Assembly (NCBI GenBank): GCA_003598175.1
Contig: QZKN01000100.1
Location: forward strand, 1-44,040
Direction: 5' to 3'
DNA from: Candidatus Omnitrophota bacterium
GTDB lineage: Bacteria > Hinthialibacterota > Hinthialibacteria > Hinthialibacterales > Hinthialibacteraceae
DNA length: 44,040 nt
Below, in pieces: positions 34,007-43,220 of this stretch. A program made the translations under genes and the position numbers. The notes under the pieces are model-generated. The model saw nothing but the letters and a program-made list of their open reading frames with translations, was not told the DNA's origin and made no database searches. Each line of letters starts with the position of its first letter. The first letter of the stretch is position 1.

Positions 34007-34032
34007 CGGGATTTAAGAAATTTAACAGGATA
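34002..34032. repeat. Short TTTAAC-GGAT direct repeats
   Basis: TTTAACGGGATTT and TTTAACAGGATAT, 20 bases apart, resemble the CAGGATTTAAGGAT core of the inverted element at 163-303. It may be a decayed copy of that dispersed repeat, located at the 3' end of the second glycosyltransferase gene. Confidence 0.35.
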
Positions 34033-34725
34033 TTAAAGTGAATCATCGTTCAGGAGACGCCATCCCATTTTTCGAAGCGATTGGAAGGCATTTTGTTTGT
34101 ATTGGTAAAGACGTCGGTATTGATCCTTGCCATCCGCCACAATGGCGCATTTTTTGTGAATCGCAATGAGTTTCATATTGTATTTTTGCCGGGCCAAATA
34201 ACATAAAAACAAATCTTCCACTTTTTCGTATTCAGCCGGGAGGTTTTGTAAAATGGATTCATTATCAAAAATCTTACGATCCAGGATCATTCCACCAGTT
34301 CCGATATAATCGACTTCAGAGCCATAGGGCGAATGAAGCGTTGCTTTCCAATAATGTTCTTCCTGAAAGATTCTTGTATGCCATCCCAAAATGCAATTGG
34401 AGCCGTATTTGATGAACTGTTCATGATAATAAGCCATGAAATCCTTATGTACAATCATGTCATCATCAATGAATAGGATAGGATTCCCCTCTGTTTGAAG
34501 GATGATTTTGAATCGGGCGCTTGAACCGCAGTTATGGTCGGAATCGATGATTTGCAATTTGATCGCGTTGCTGTGGGAAATTGGCAATGGTTTGCCGCTA
34601 TTGTTCCAAATATTAAGGCGAAAATCCAGATGGGTTTGCCGTTCCAACTGCGCCAGGAGCATTGGCAATCGTTGACTACGTTCATACACGCACAAACATA
34701 TTTCCATCATGTTGCTTTGATTCAC
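34033..34725 (-). CDS. GT2-like glycosyltransferase (second of two)
   Basis: A 230-residue GT-A-fold protein. It lacks the classical N-terminal motif but has CVYERSQRLPMLLAQLERQ, ILFIDDDMIVHKDF with the DDD metal/nucleotide-sugar motif, and DYIGTGGMILDRKIF, as in GT2-like proteins that add a sugar to a peptide or glycan acceptor. The start is GTG at 34725 or ATG at 34710. It follows the other GT2 gene by 12 bases, so both are co-transcribed. It could glycosylate the surface product of the upstream radical-SAM cluster or simply belong to a glycan pathway; the sequence does not decide. Confidence 0.8.
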   Translation of the reverse strand: MNQSNMMEICLCVYERSQRLPMLLAQLERQTHLDFRLNIWNNSGKPLPISHSNAIKLQIIDSDHNCGSSARFKIILQTEGNPILFIDDDMIVHKDFMAYYHEQFIKYGSNCILGWHTRIFQEEHYWKATLHSPYGSEVDYIGTGGMILDRKIFDNESILQNLPAEYEKVEDLFLCYLARQKYNMKLIAIHKKCAIVADGKDQYRRLYQYKQNAFQSLRKMGWRLLNDDSL

Positions 34726-34737
34726 GATGACACGTTC

Positions 34738-35601
34738 TTATAAAGAATTCAGTCTTTTCATCATGGGAAACGCATCTTCCATAAGAATTCTTTTATCCCG
34801 AATCCACTGCAGTAATCGTTGTTGCACCAATCTTTTTTGCTTTACCGTTTTAATGCTGCCAATGACAAACGAATGAAGATATTCCTTCAGGGATTTTTCC
34901 GTAAAATAATCAAAGTTGATTTCCAGCCAACAAAAACGGGTGTAGCCGTCATGATTTACGGTGATTCGATCCCTTCGGTGGTCGCAATTCCACGTGCAAA
35001 GAGGTTCTTTGACAAACAAAAATCGGCACGGCATACGAGACGCTCGCAGGCACAGATCGACGTCCTGAAACAGTTTGATGTCCTTTTTGAATCGCAGCCG
35101 CCGGATGGTCTCCCGTGGAAATAGCATGGCGCTGGTCATGATAAATTCGTTGTAGAGAAAAAAATACTCCGTTAGTGGTTGGTTTTCCTCTCTATCCTTG
35201 GCCGGCGTAATATACATTTTTTGATTTGGCATAACGATTTGTGTGTAACACAAAAAATCCGCTGTGGATTGTTGCTGTCGGATGAAATCCATCTGCTTTT
35301 CCAGTTTACGCGGATCCCATTCGTCATCCGAATCCAGAAACGCTACATACTTCCCCGAAGAACGATCAATGCCGATGTTTCGGGATTCGGGAGCTCCGAC
35401 ATTGACTGGATTTCGAACGTAGACGACTCGTGGATCCTGAAGACTGATTACCACCTCTTTTGTATTGTCCGTTGATCCGTCATCGACAATGATAATCTCT
35501 GTTTTATAATACGTTTGTTGTAGTGCACTTTCCAAGGTTCGTTCCAACAAGGCAGCTCGGTTGTATGTGGGAATGACAATGCTGACTTTTTCCGTAACCA
35601 T
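34738..35601 (-). CDS. GT2 family glycosyltransferase (first of two)
   Basis: A 287-residue protein with VSIVIPTYNRAALLERTLES, IIIVDDGSTDNTKEVV, NVGAPESRNIGI and FLDSDDEWDPRKL: the complete GT-A nucleotide-sugar-binding core of GT2, including the DSD metal motif. About 110 residues of acceptor-side sequence follow with a PRETIRRLRFKKDIKLFQDVDLCLRA step. There is no membrane segment, so it works in the cytoplasm or at the inner face. It is 41 bases downstream of the second ~900-residue anchored protein and in line with it, so probably the same operon. Confidence 0.88.
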   Translation of the reverse strand: MVTEKVSIVIPTYNRAALLERTLESALQQTYYKTEIIIVDDGSTDNTKEVVISLQDPRVVYVRNPVNVGAPESRNIGIDRSSGKYVAFLDSDDEWDPRKLEKQMDFIRQQQSTADFLCYTQIVMPNQKMYITPAKDREENQPLTEYFFLYNEFIMTSAMLFPRETIRRLRFKKDIKLFQDVDLCLRASRMPCRFLFVKEPLCTWNCDHRRDRITVNHDGYTRFCWLEINFDYFTEKSLKEYLHSFVIGSIKTVKQKRLVQQRLLQWIRDKRILMEDAFPMMKRLNSL

Positions 35602-35642
35602 CTATTTCCACGATCCTTCTTCTAAAATACATAATAAAATAG

Positions 35643-38348
35643 TTATTGCAGCATCAGGTTCCCCGTGTTGAGTGGAACATCCGGTATGATTTTGACTTGT
35701 TCGCCGGCACGGTATTTGATGTTGTAACTCTTGCCCACCACTAAATCAAGACTGCTAATAAAGAAGAAACCATTGGGATCCGTTAAAAAAACACGGTGAC
35801 TCGGACTGGATTTATCATCCACCCACACCTCTACTTCCGGCAGAGGATTGCCGGCGCTGTCTTTCACATATCCCCAATAATAGCCAGAACGCTGCAACGG
35901 GATTTCCACGTACGTCTGTGCATGTTCATCCTCAATTTGAACCCTCACTGTCCGGAACAGGTATTCAAGATATTTATAGGAACCATTTGGAGTATTGACG
36001 GAAGTCTGCATGTTAGGACTAATCTCGAGCGTCATATCCCCAGTGGAGATATTCTCTGCTTTGAAATATCCTTCTTCATTTTTCTGAATGAAGACATCCT
36101 GGTTATTCTGTGTAGCCGTGATGATAAACGGTGGAATCGGATATTCTCTCTCAACCACCAACATGCCATGCAAAGTCTTGTCGGTTATATGAGGCTCCAG
36201 CACAATCCGCAGATCATTAAACGTGTCTCCCAATTCCCCAGTCACGACTATAGAACCGATGGAGGAGGCGTTAAATGATTCCGGAACAAAATCAAAAAAT
36301 GATGGATTATCCATTTTTGGCGCCCATCGGGAGGGCGCCATTCTGCCAGTCATGGCGGTTATCTCAAAATCATTACGCACTCCTTCTTCCCGATTTGAAT
36401 TGAATATGGTTAGGGAAAAGAGTCCGCTCGCATCGGTTTTGAAATCCTCCGGACACAATTTCGCTTTTTTATCATATCGACCGAAATATGCTATGAACAC
36501 CGCATTCGCTGCCGGAATCTCATTCTGATCCACCACGATGCCGGAAAAAGTCGTCTTGACCACCGGTTTCACCAGGACTTCGAGATCATGAATGTTTTGG
36601 TTCACATCCAACTCAATGTAACCGAAGTGGGGATATGAATCAAAAAAGTAATCATAATCCCTAGAGGGATCGCTAAAAATGTAATCAAACTTCTCAAGTG
36701 ATTTCACGTCTTCCGACAGAGAGTATTTTCCGGGAATGACGTCATGAAACTCGAAGCGACCATTTGCATCGCTAATCACTTCTTGATAGATGCGGTTACC
36801 GAAGAAGCCCGTTCTGCCAGCTGAATTTAATTCCAAACCATAACCGGCTACCGGAGCGCCAGAATCCTGCTGCAGCACAATTCCTGTTATGTTGTATAAT
36901 TTCTCATGCGGCAAGGTAACAATGCAGTTATTCCATATATTTTTGATCGTTACTTGTTTTTCCACGGTTTGTCCTGGCGCATTGACTACGAGCCGGTATG
37001 TTCCGAAAGGCAATTCCTTGAAAAGGGCGCTTCCCCTGTCATCTGTCTTCATACCGTAGAGTCGAATGCCCTTTTCGGATTGAAGGGTAATTTCGGCGTC
37101 CGGAACTTTTGCATAAAGTTTGTCCTTGGCAGGAATTCCCTCTTTTTCTACATATACATATAAATAGCCATCTCTCCACAACCGCAGCCGCACCCCCCCG
37201 CAGGCAGGATACAATGGCAGAATTTGGCTGTAACGGTTTCGACTTCCGATAGCCTGAACGTAATAAAGTGCAGGAGGAACGCCGCGCAGTTTCCACTCTC
37301 CATTTTCATTGGTTTTTTCTTCGTATAGGGGAGGTTGGTTTTCCATTAATTCTGGAAAAATCGGATTGTAATAATGGAGTCGATTCTCGCGTTGAATCTC
37401 CATGACTTGTGAAATACCCCCCCCCATGTATTCTTGTTTCGATTCCGGTCGTTCTGCCAGACAGAGAGTATCCCAGATTCGCAGACGGGAAGAACGCTGA
37501 ACCGCTAAGGGAAAAGTTTCTCCACGCATTGAAGTATTGGTATGGTTTATATACAGCGGGGTGTATCCGTTCTGCCAGGCGCAGGCGCCCAGGGCCATGA
37601 CCTCATCTCCTATTTTGGGATACACCTGCCCATCGGGTGAACCCCGGGTGTGCATCCTTAAATGAGGTTCGCTCACCCAAGTTACTCTGCATTCATACTC
37701 GTTACGAGTTATGCAAAATGAATTGATCGAATCTTGTGTGCTGGAGGCGGTATATACGGTTGTGTAATCTCTGACCGGGCGCGGAGGAAGGCTGGATTTC
37801 CAAACACGGATGGCGGTGTTAGGCGCCGGTACTCCCGTTTCTTCGTCCTCCACCCGAATGAAAAAATCACAGAGGTAGTCCAGCACGATGAGGGAGGAGT
37901 GAGGAGTGACGGTAAATTCTCCCGGCGCGTATCCCTCTGCCAACGCTCTAACAGTAAGTTCGCGCGGCGCGGTCGCCGGAACAATGACGCCGCCATTGGT
38001 AAAAGACAGGCTTTCACTGCCGAAGACGACGGCACCGGATGGAATCGGATCACCCAACGGATCCTGAATCGTCAGCGCCCACCGGTCGGCAGGAGTCGGT
38101 GTTGCCGCGGCTGCGTCCATTTCTGAAGATATTTCTGTGGTTTTAGGCGTCGGTGAGGACGTATCAGACGGAGTGTCCTTGAATTGATTGGATTTCACCG
38201 GATCGAAGGTATCGGGTCTCTGATAGGATACGATCACGTCACTCTGGGGGTCGGGTGGTGTAGAGAAAATGATTATGCAGATCAAACCCGCTATGACAAG
38301 AAAAAATACGATAGAAAATAGAAAGAGAATTTTATTCGTTACCTTCAT
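35643..38348 (-). CDS. Membrane-anchored multi-domain protein, carboxypeptidase-regulatory-like repeats (copy 2)
   Basis: About 901 residues from ATG at 38348 (GTG at 38360 is four codons upstream). One N-terminal membrane helix (ILFLFSIVFFLVIAGLICIII) is followed by a Pro/Thr/Ser-rich linker and then tandem beta-sandwich domains of the carboxypeptidase-regulatory/Cna-B/transthyretin type. Examples: ALTIQDPLGDPIPSGAVV, YLCDFFIRVEDEETGVPAPN, ITGIVLQQDSGAPVAGYGL, FSGIVVDQNEIPAANAVF and YWGYVKDSAGNPLPEVEVWV. Each has the family's 'G-x-V-x-D-x-x-G-x-P-(L/V)-x-x-(A/V)-x-V' opening and an 'F-x-F-x-x-(V/I)-x-P-G-x-Y' close. It is a clear paralogue of the protein at 38841-41534 over its whole length. 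No catalytic peptidase domain is present. The surface-exposed region probably binds or displays something. Family assignment is by eye. Confidence 0.8.
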   Translation of the reverse strand: MKVTNKILFLFSIVFFLVIAGLICIIIFSTPPDPQSDVIVSYQRPDTFDPVKSNQFKDTPSDTSSPTPKTTEISSEMDAAAATPTPADRWALTIQDPLGDPIPSGAVVFGSESLSFTNGGVIVPATAPRELTVRALAEGYAPGEFTVTPHSSLIVLDYLCDFFIRVEDEETGVPAPNTAIRVWKSSLPPRPVRDYTTVYTASSTQDSINSFCITRNEYECRVTWVSEPHLRMHTRGSPDGQVYPKIGDEVMALGACAWQNGYTPLYINHTNTSMRGETFPLAVQRSSRLRIWDTLCLAERPESKQEYMGGGISQVMEIQRENRLHYYNPIFPELMENQPPLYEEKTNENGEWKLRGVPPALYYVQAIGSRNRYSQILPLYPACGGVRLRLWRDGYLYVYVEKEGIPAKDKLYAKVPDAEITLQSEKGIRLYGMKTDDRGSALFKELPFGTYRLVVNAPGQTVEKQVTIKNIWNNCIVTLPHEKLYNITGIVLQQDSGAPVAGYGLELNSAGRTGFFGNRIYQEVISDANGRFEFHDVIPGKYSLSEDVKSLEKFDYIFSDPSRDYDYFFDSYPHFGYIELDVNQNIHDLEVLVKPVVKTTFSGIVVDQNEIPAANAVFIAYFGRYDKKAKLCPEDFKTDASGLFSLTIFNSNREEGVRNDFEITAMTGRMAPSRWAPKMDNPSFFDFVPESFNASSIGSIVVTGELGDTFNDLRIVLEPHITDKTLHGMLVVEREYPIPPFIITATQNNQDVFIQKNEEGYFKAENISTGDMTLEISPNMQTSVNTPNGSYKYLEYLFRTVRVQIEDEHAQTYVEIPLQRSGYYWGYVKDSAGNPLPEVEVWVDDKSSPSHRVFLTDPNGFFFISSLDLVVGKSYNIKYRAGEQVKIIPDVPLNTGNLMLQ

Positions 38349-38394
38349 GCGTGTTCTCACTTTACATGGCTAAATATTGTTTGCATTATTCATC

Positions 38395-38690
38395 TTAAGC
38401 AACGGTTATATCATTGTAATGATCCAGGGCTGTGGGTTCCTGCTCTAGCAATTTCATCATTCCCACAAGTTCAGTGTGACGGCGGGCGCGCAAGTCTCTG
38501 CATTTTTCTGGTTTTATACTTTCATCGAATTTACTCTCTTTAAAATTATCGTTAACACAACCGGCATCGCAAAACCGGTAACACCAGCAATCCTGGCATT
38601 CCTCTATGGTCGAATTGGTAAAATCATCGAGCATATTGCCAATTTTATCTATATCCAGTCCCGTATGACTATGTCCTATGAAAAGATTCG
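38395..38690 (-). pseudogene. Decayed second copy of the SPASM radical SAM maturase (C-terminus only)
   Basis: The last 79 codons from MLDDFTNSTIEECQDCWCYR onward align almost residue for residue with residues 457-535 of the maturase at 41578-43185, including its SPASM cysteines (CQDCWCYRFCDAGC). The homology continues about 18 codons further upstream in the same frame (FIGHSHTGLDIDKIGNM against YVGRIDTGLDLNKIKSM) and stops at about 38690, exactly where the palindromic repeat begins. The SAM domain with its CxxxCxxC is gone. It keeps the same position relative to the second ~900-residue gene (35 bases upstream) as the intact copy keeps to the first. It cannot be a radical SAM enzyme. Confidence 0.9.
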
Positions 38691-38767
38691 TAGGATGGGT
38701 TGCACTTTTTCAACCCATCAAAATTTATGAAATGAAGCGATGGGTCAAAAAACGTGACCCATCCTAC
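38690..38767. repeat. Paired-hairpin repeat at the break of the duplicated maturase
   Basis: Two facing copies of one unit: GTAGGATGGGTTGCACTTTT (start of 38690-38719, closing with CAACCCATC) and an inverted near-identical copy (38739-38767, ending GTGACCCATCCTAC), separated by 19 bases. Each copy is itself a hairpin (GATGGGTT...AACCCATC). It lies between the two ~900-residue genes, in the place where the 5' part of the second maturase should be. Confidence 0.8.
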
Positions 38768-38840
38768 ACGACTGACTTTTTCCATGATTTTATATTTTTG
38801 TGTTCTTGTCTTAGTAGGATATACCCCTTTTAATAAGAAT

Positions 38841-41534
38841 TTATTGCAGCAACAGGTCTCCCGTGTTGGGTGAAACATCATAAAGAACTTTACGCTGTTC
38901 TCCGACACGATATTTGATGTTATATGTTTCGTCAAACGATAACTGACTCGAACTGATGAAGAAGAATCCGTTTGCATTCGTAATGGTCGAACCGAAATGT
39001 TGGTCTGAATTCGCACGATCTTTCGCTGCAACCACTGCATTTGGAAGAGGTGTTCCGTCACCATCCATTACATGCCCCCAAAAATAGCCGGAACGGAGTA
39101 GGGGAATTTCCGCATACGTTTGTGGCTGTCCTTCCTCGATTGGAATAATTACTGTTCGTTTGCGATATTTCAGGTAATTTTGTAGTCCATAGGGCGTGTA
39201 AACTGAAGCATGGATATGAGGATAAATAACCAGCCTTAAATCCCCGGCAGAAATGTTCTCGGCTTTGAAATTCCCGGCTTGATTAACACGGATCGGGATA
39301 TCTTGATTTCCCTGGTTCGCGTAAATGTTAACTTCCGCGAACTGATCTTCCCCTTCCGCCACAAGTTTTCCCTGCAGAGTCTTATCGGTTACATAAGGTT
39401 CGATCACGATACGCAGATCTGTGATGGTATCCCCCATATCCCCTGCGACAATTATGGAACCGAGAGAAGAAGGCTGAAATTTTTCCTTAACCAACGAATA
39501 ATTTTTCGGATTATAGGGATTGGGAAGCCAGCGAGAGGGAGCCATTCTGCCAAGCATGGCAGCGACTTCATACTCGAAATACTGATTTACTGTCTGACGG
39601 TGATTAAACATGGTTACGGTAAAGAGTCCGTTAGCATCGGTTTTAGAATTCTCGGGATACAGTTTTGCATGACCATCAAATATTTCATTAAACTTCATTG
39701 GAGAAACTGTGATTCTCGCATCTGCAACCGGAACGTCCTCCGTATCCACAACAATCCCGGAAAACATCGTTTTCACAACCGGTTTCACGCGAATCTCCAG
39801 ATCCTGAATGTCTTCGTATACATTTAAATTGAACGTTCCAAAATGAGAGGAAGACTCTTGAAGAAACAAATAATTAAGTGTTGGATTCGCAAAGATGTAC
39901 TTTAAATCTCCGATTGAATTCACATTTTCCGCAAGACAGTATTTTCCCGGAATCACATTAGGGAACTCGAAACATCCCTCCGCATCAGTAATCGCTTCCT
40001 GATATAGGTTATCTTCATACTCATTCAAACAGACAAGGGCATAATCAGCTACAGGAACGCCGGAATCCTGCTCCAGCACAATCCCCGAGATGGTATACAA
40101 TTCATCCTGCTGCAAAGTAACGAGGCAGGAATCCACCGGTTTGTTGAATGTTATCGTTTTTTCTACGATTTGTCCCAAAGCCTTGACCGTAAGTCGGTAA
40201 TTTCCGTAAGGCAGTTTTCTATAACGGGCCGTTCCCGAGGAATCCGTGGTTTCGGAATAGATCCTCAATCCCTTTTGGGATTGGAGGAGCACTTCGGCTT
40301 CCGACACACTTGTATAATATGCATTCTTTGTGGGGAGCCCTTCCCGTTTCACATAGACGCGAAAGTCTCCCTCTCCATTCAGCCGCAGCCGTGCTCCGCC
40401 GCAGGCGGGATGGAGTGGCAGGATTCCGCTCGAACGATTTTTATCGTCGAAAGCCTGCGCGTAATAAAGTGCGGGTGGAATGCTGCGCAGCACCAGCTCC
40501 CCTTTTTCGTCGGTCTTTTTTTTGAGCTGGGGTGGCTGATCTACCGGACATTCCGGAAATATGAGGAAGTAATACCATCGTTGATCATCTCGCAGAATCT
40601 CCAATATCTGTGTATTTATGTTCGCTTGGTTTGAATCAACCTGTTCTGTCAGGCGGAGAGTATCCCAAATTCGAAGACGAGTAGAATGTCGGGCGGTCAA
40701 GGGAAGAAACTCACCCAGGATTAACGCTCCTCGTTGCCCATCGTATCCCTGGTGAATGTACAATGGAGTGTATCCGGGATGCCAAGTGCAGGCGCCTAGG
40801 GCCATGATCCTGTCTCCAACTTTGGGATACACCCTTCCGTCGGGTGAACCGTATTTTTCAATCGATTCGATCGGCTCGTCTACTCTTGAGACTTGGCATT
40901 CTTTTCCGTTCATGGTCAAATGAATTGGATTTTCCAAGGAATTAATGTGAGTGTAAGCCGCAGCTTGATCTCCGATCGGGCGCGGTGGAGGATTGGAATT
41001 CCAAACCAGAACGGTGGTGTTTGGAACAGGGTCTCCCTTCTCGTTTTCCACCTGAATGAAAAAGTCACACAGATAGTCCAACACGAGAGGTAAGGAACCG
41101 GGGGTTACGGCAAACTCTCCCGGCGCGTAACCCTCCGCCGACACCCGAACAGAAAGTTCACGCGTCTCTGCCGCAGGAAATGTAATGTGGCCGTCGATAA
41201 AGGACAAACTTTCACTGCCGACGGCTACGATACCGGCGGGGATGGGATCACCCAACGGATCCTGAATCAACAGTGTCCACTGATCGGCGGGAAGAGGGGA
41301 TACTGTTGCACTCGGTGCGGGTGAAACGGTAGCAAACGGAGTGCTGTCCGACGGAGAGAAGTAAGGCGGTTTCTGATCAGTAAAGGACGCCGGTTTCTGA
41401 TGGGAGATAATCACGTCATCCTGTGATTTTTTCGAAGGTGGCTTGTAGACAAACAAAATTACATAAAAAATCCCTATCATCACAAGAAGCAAAGCGGCAT
41501 AAATAAGCAACAGGTTCTTTGTGGTTTTCTTCAT
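38841..41534 (-). CDS. Membrane-anchored multi-domain protein, carboxypeptidase-regulatory-like repeats (copy 1)
   Basis: About 897 residues; ATG at 41534 has GGGAG five bases upstream (the frame opens at 41549). N-terminal membrane helix (LLLIYAALLLVMIGIFYVIL), Pro/Ser/Ala-rich linker to about residue 85, then tandem beta-sandwich domains at about 85-160, 160-250, 480-590, 590-700 and 820-900. Landmarks are LLIQDPLGDPIPAG, FFIQVENEKGDPVPNTTV, TISGIVLEQDSGVPVADYAL, FSGIVVDTEDVPVADARITV and FWGHVMDGDGTPLPNAVV. It is a full-length paralogue of 35643-38348. It starts 43 bases after the maturase stop, so almost certainly the same transcript. Conserved pairing with the radical SAM gene in both copies implies a joint job: perhaps a surface receptor, chaperone or anchor for the modified peptide. 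Function is unproven. Confidence 0.82.
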   Translation of the reverse strand: MKKTTKNLLLIYAALLLVMIGIFYVILFVYKPPSKKSQDDVIISHQKPASFTDQKPPYFSPSDSTPFATVSPAPSATVSPLPADQWTLLIQDPLGDPIPAGIVAVGSESLSFIDGHITFPAAETRELSVRVSAEGYAPGEFAVTPGSLPLVLDYLCDFFIQVENEKGDPVPNTTVLVWNSNPPPRPIGDQAAAYTHINSLENPIHLTMNGKECQVSRVDEPIESIEKYGSPDGRVYPKVGDRIMALGACTWHPGYTPLYIHQGYDGQRGALILGEFLPLTARHSTRLRIWDTLRLTEQVDSNQANINTQILEILRDDQRWYYFLIFPECPVDQPPQLKKKTDEKGELVLRSIPPALYYAQAFDDKNRSSGILPLHPACGGARLRLNGEGDFRVYVKREGLPTKNAYYTSVSEAEVLLQSQKGLRIYSETTDSSGTARYRKLPYGNYRLTVKALGQIVEKTITFNKPVDSCLVTLQQDELYTISGIVLEQDSGVPVADYALVCLNEYEDNLYQEAITDAEGCFEFPNVIPGKYCLAENVNSIGDLKYIFANPTLNYLFLQESSSHFGTFNLNVYEDIQDLEIRVKPVVKTMFSGIVVDTEDVPVADARITVSPMKFNEIFDGHAKLYPENSKTDANGLFTVTMFNHRQTVNQYFEYEVAAMLGRMAPSRWLPNPYNPKNYSLVKEKFQPSSLGSIIVAGDMGDTITDLRIVIEPYVTDKTLQGKLVAEGEDQFAEVNIYANQGNQDIPIRVNQAGNFKAENISAGDLRLVIYPHIHASVYTPYGLQNYLKYRKRTVIIPIEEGQPQTYAEIPLLRSGYFWGHVMDGDGTPLPNAVVAAKDRANSDQHFGSTITNANGFFFISSSQLSFDETYNIKYRVGEQRKVLYDVSPNTGDLLLQ

Positions 41535-41577
41535 AGGTACTCCCATCATTTACTGCGTGCTGTTAAACAGATCAGTC

Positions 41578-43185
41578 TTAAGAAACCGCAACCTCATTAT
41601 AATGGTCCAGGACGGTGGGATCCTGCTCCAACAATTTCATCATTCCTACCAATTCGGAGTGACGACGTGCGCGCACCTGCCTGCATTTATCCATTTTTTT
41701 TCTTGCGTCGAATACACCTTCTTCATAATTATCGTTAATGCAGCCGACATCACAAATCCGATAGCACCAGCAATCGCGGCATTCCTCGATCGTAGAATTC
41801 GTAAAATCATCGAGCATGGATTTTATTTTATTCAGATCCAGACCTGTATCAATACGACCGACATAAAATGAAGGATTTTCGGAGAAAACTCGCTCGCAAG
41901 GTAAAATTCGCCCGTCCACTGTAAGAAAGGGACGACGAGAACCTAATTTGCAGATACAACCTGGATGAGAAGTTTCAAGAATTTCATTTTCATCCGAGAA
42001 TTGATGCCGAGTTCGGGCGTGAAGATCGAAATAAAGATTGTTGTAAGCAAAAATATTTAATATGTCAAAATAAAATGTATGATTGTTATCATTTTTATAT
42101 TTTCCTGCTAAACAAGCCGATTTGTATTCTTCAAGCAATTCTTCGTAACCGGCAGGCTTCTCAAGTTGTTCCTCCGGATAACAATCATTCCACTTTTTTA
42201 GCCCACCGGTTAATGTGTTGATGACCAAGTCAAAGTGTACATACTCGTTATCCAAAAGGTTTTCCAGTGAAACAAAATAATCAAACAGTTCTCTGAAATG
42301 AAACCCTCCAAGCACAAGACAGTTGATCAGGCAATATAACGTTTCTGGAAGGTTCATTTTTCTTGCAACGTAATTGATCCGTTTGATTGCATTCAGCGCC
42401 TCCTGATGAGTTCCCTTCCCATTGGCGTGAATACGAAATTTGTCATGGATATTCTGTGGACCATCGAAACTGATTGTGATGGCCACATTATTGGCGATAA
42501 AATACTCAATAATATCGTCCGACAGTAGAGTGCCATTGGTCGTGATTACAAAACCAACTTTCTTATCGGTGGGTGCATTTTGGCGGCAGTAGGTAATGCA
42601 TTTTTGAATAAGTTCGAAATTCAGCAGCGGTTCTCCTCCATAAAAACCGATAGTAAAATCGGATTTTTCTTTTGGTTTAAATCGATCTCTTAGTAAAATT
42701 GAATCATTTGGATCTCTACCGCCATACTGAAACATGAAATCCAATCCGGATTTCGCAATTTTCCAGGTCATATCCTTTTTTGTATGAGGGCGGCTTTGTT
42801 CATATATACCGGAAAAAATACAGTAACGGCAATTTAAATTGCATCGCTGGGTAACCTCCAACGTTAATTGATTAATATAGTTGCTGTATGTATATTTCAT
42901 TGAATTCTCACAGCAAAATAGAGCAATTTCTTGTGGGCGCGTTTTGGAAAAATACAATTCGGCTTTCTCAATTTCTTGTATGAAAGCGATACTTTTTGTA
43001 ATTGCACTGCTATCATACTCGTTGGTTAACAGGTACTTGCATTCATCGGGCTCAAAACCGGAAAGCAATAAATGGAAATAATCATAGGCGATGTCATCCA
43101 CTTTAATGATATCATTGGAATTTACATCGTAAACATATTTGTTTGTATCTGTTGAAAATAAGTGAATAAAGGGAATATCGGACAT
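41578..43185 (-). CDS. SPASM-domain radical SAM peptide maturase
   Basis: A 535-residue protein. The ~105-residue N-terminus (KYVYDVNSNDIIKVDDIAYD...) resembles the leader-recognition region of peptide-modifying SPASM enzymes. The radical SAM motif CxxxCxxC is Cys115, Cys119 and Cys122 in VTQRCNLNCRYCIFSG, which binds the [4Fe-4S]-SAM cluster. IGFYGGEPLLNFELI is the GGEP SAM motif. The C-terminal SPASM domain has Cys410, Cys412, Cys430, Cys469, Cys472, Cys474, Cys478, Cys482 and Cys501, enough for two auxiliary clusters. This places it with RiPP maturases that form thioether or C-C links (ranthipeptide/sactipeptide and Cys-rich peptide groups). It follows a nine-cysteine precursor by 89 bases and has a good AAAGGA site. 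Function is strongly suggested by family and context, but the product is unknown. Confidence 0.9.
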   Translation of the reverse strand: MSDIPFIHLFSTDTNKYVYDVNSNDIIKVDDIAYDYFHLLLSGFEPDECKYLLTNEYDSSAITKSIAFIQEIEKAELYFSKTRPQEIALFCCENSMKYTYSNYINQLTLEVTQRCNLNCRYCIFSGIYEQSRPHTKKDMTWKIAKSGLDFMFQYGGRDPNDSILLRDRFKPKEKSDFTIGFYGGEPLLNFELIQKCITYCRQNAPTDKKVGFVITTNGTLLSDDIIEYFIANNVAITISFDGPQNIHDKFRIHANGKGTHQEALNAIKRINYVARKMNLPETLYCLINCLVLGGFHFRELFDYFVSLENLLDNEYVHFDLVINTLTGGLKKWNDCYPEEQLEKPAGYEELLEEYKSACLAGKYKNDNNHTFYFDILNIFAYNNLYFDLHARTRHQFSDENEILETSHPGCICKLGSRRPFLTVDGRILPCERVFSENPSFYVGRIDTGLDLNKIKSMLDDFTNSTIEECRDCWCYRICDVGCINDNYEEGVFDARKKMDKCRQVRARRHSELVGMMKLLEQDPTVLDHYNEVAVS

Positions 43186-43220
43186 TTGATTACTATTCCT
43201 TTATGTGAAATGAAAGTATT

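Noticed and set aside
38395..38634. A 79-residue Cys-rich protein as an independent gene
   Set aside because: It aligns end to end with the C-terminus of the nearby maturase, and the homology continues upstream of its ATG; it is a fragment.
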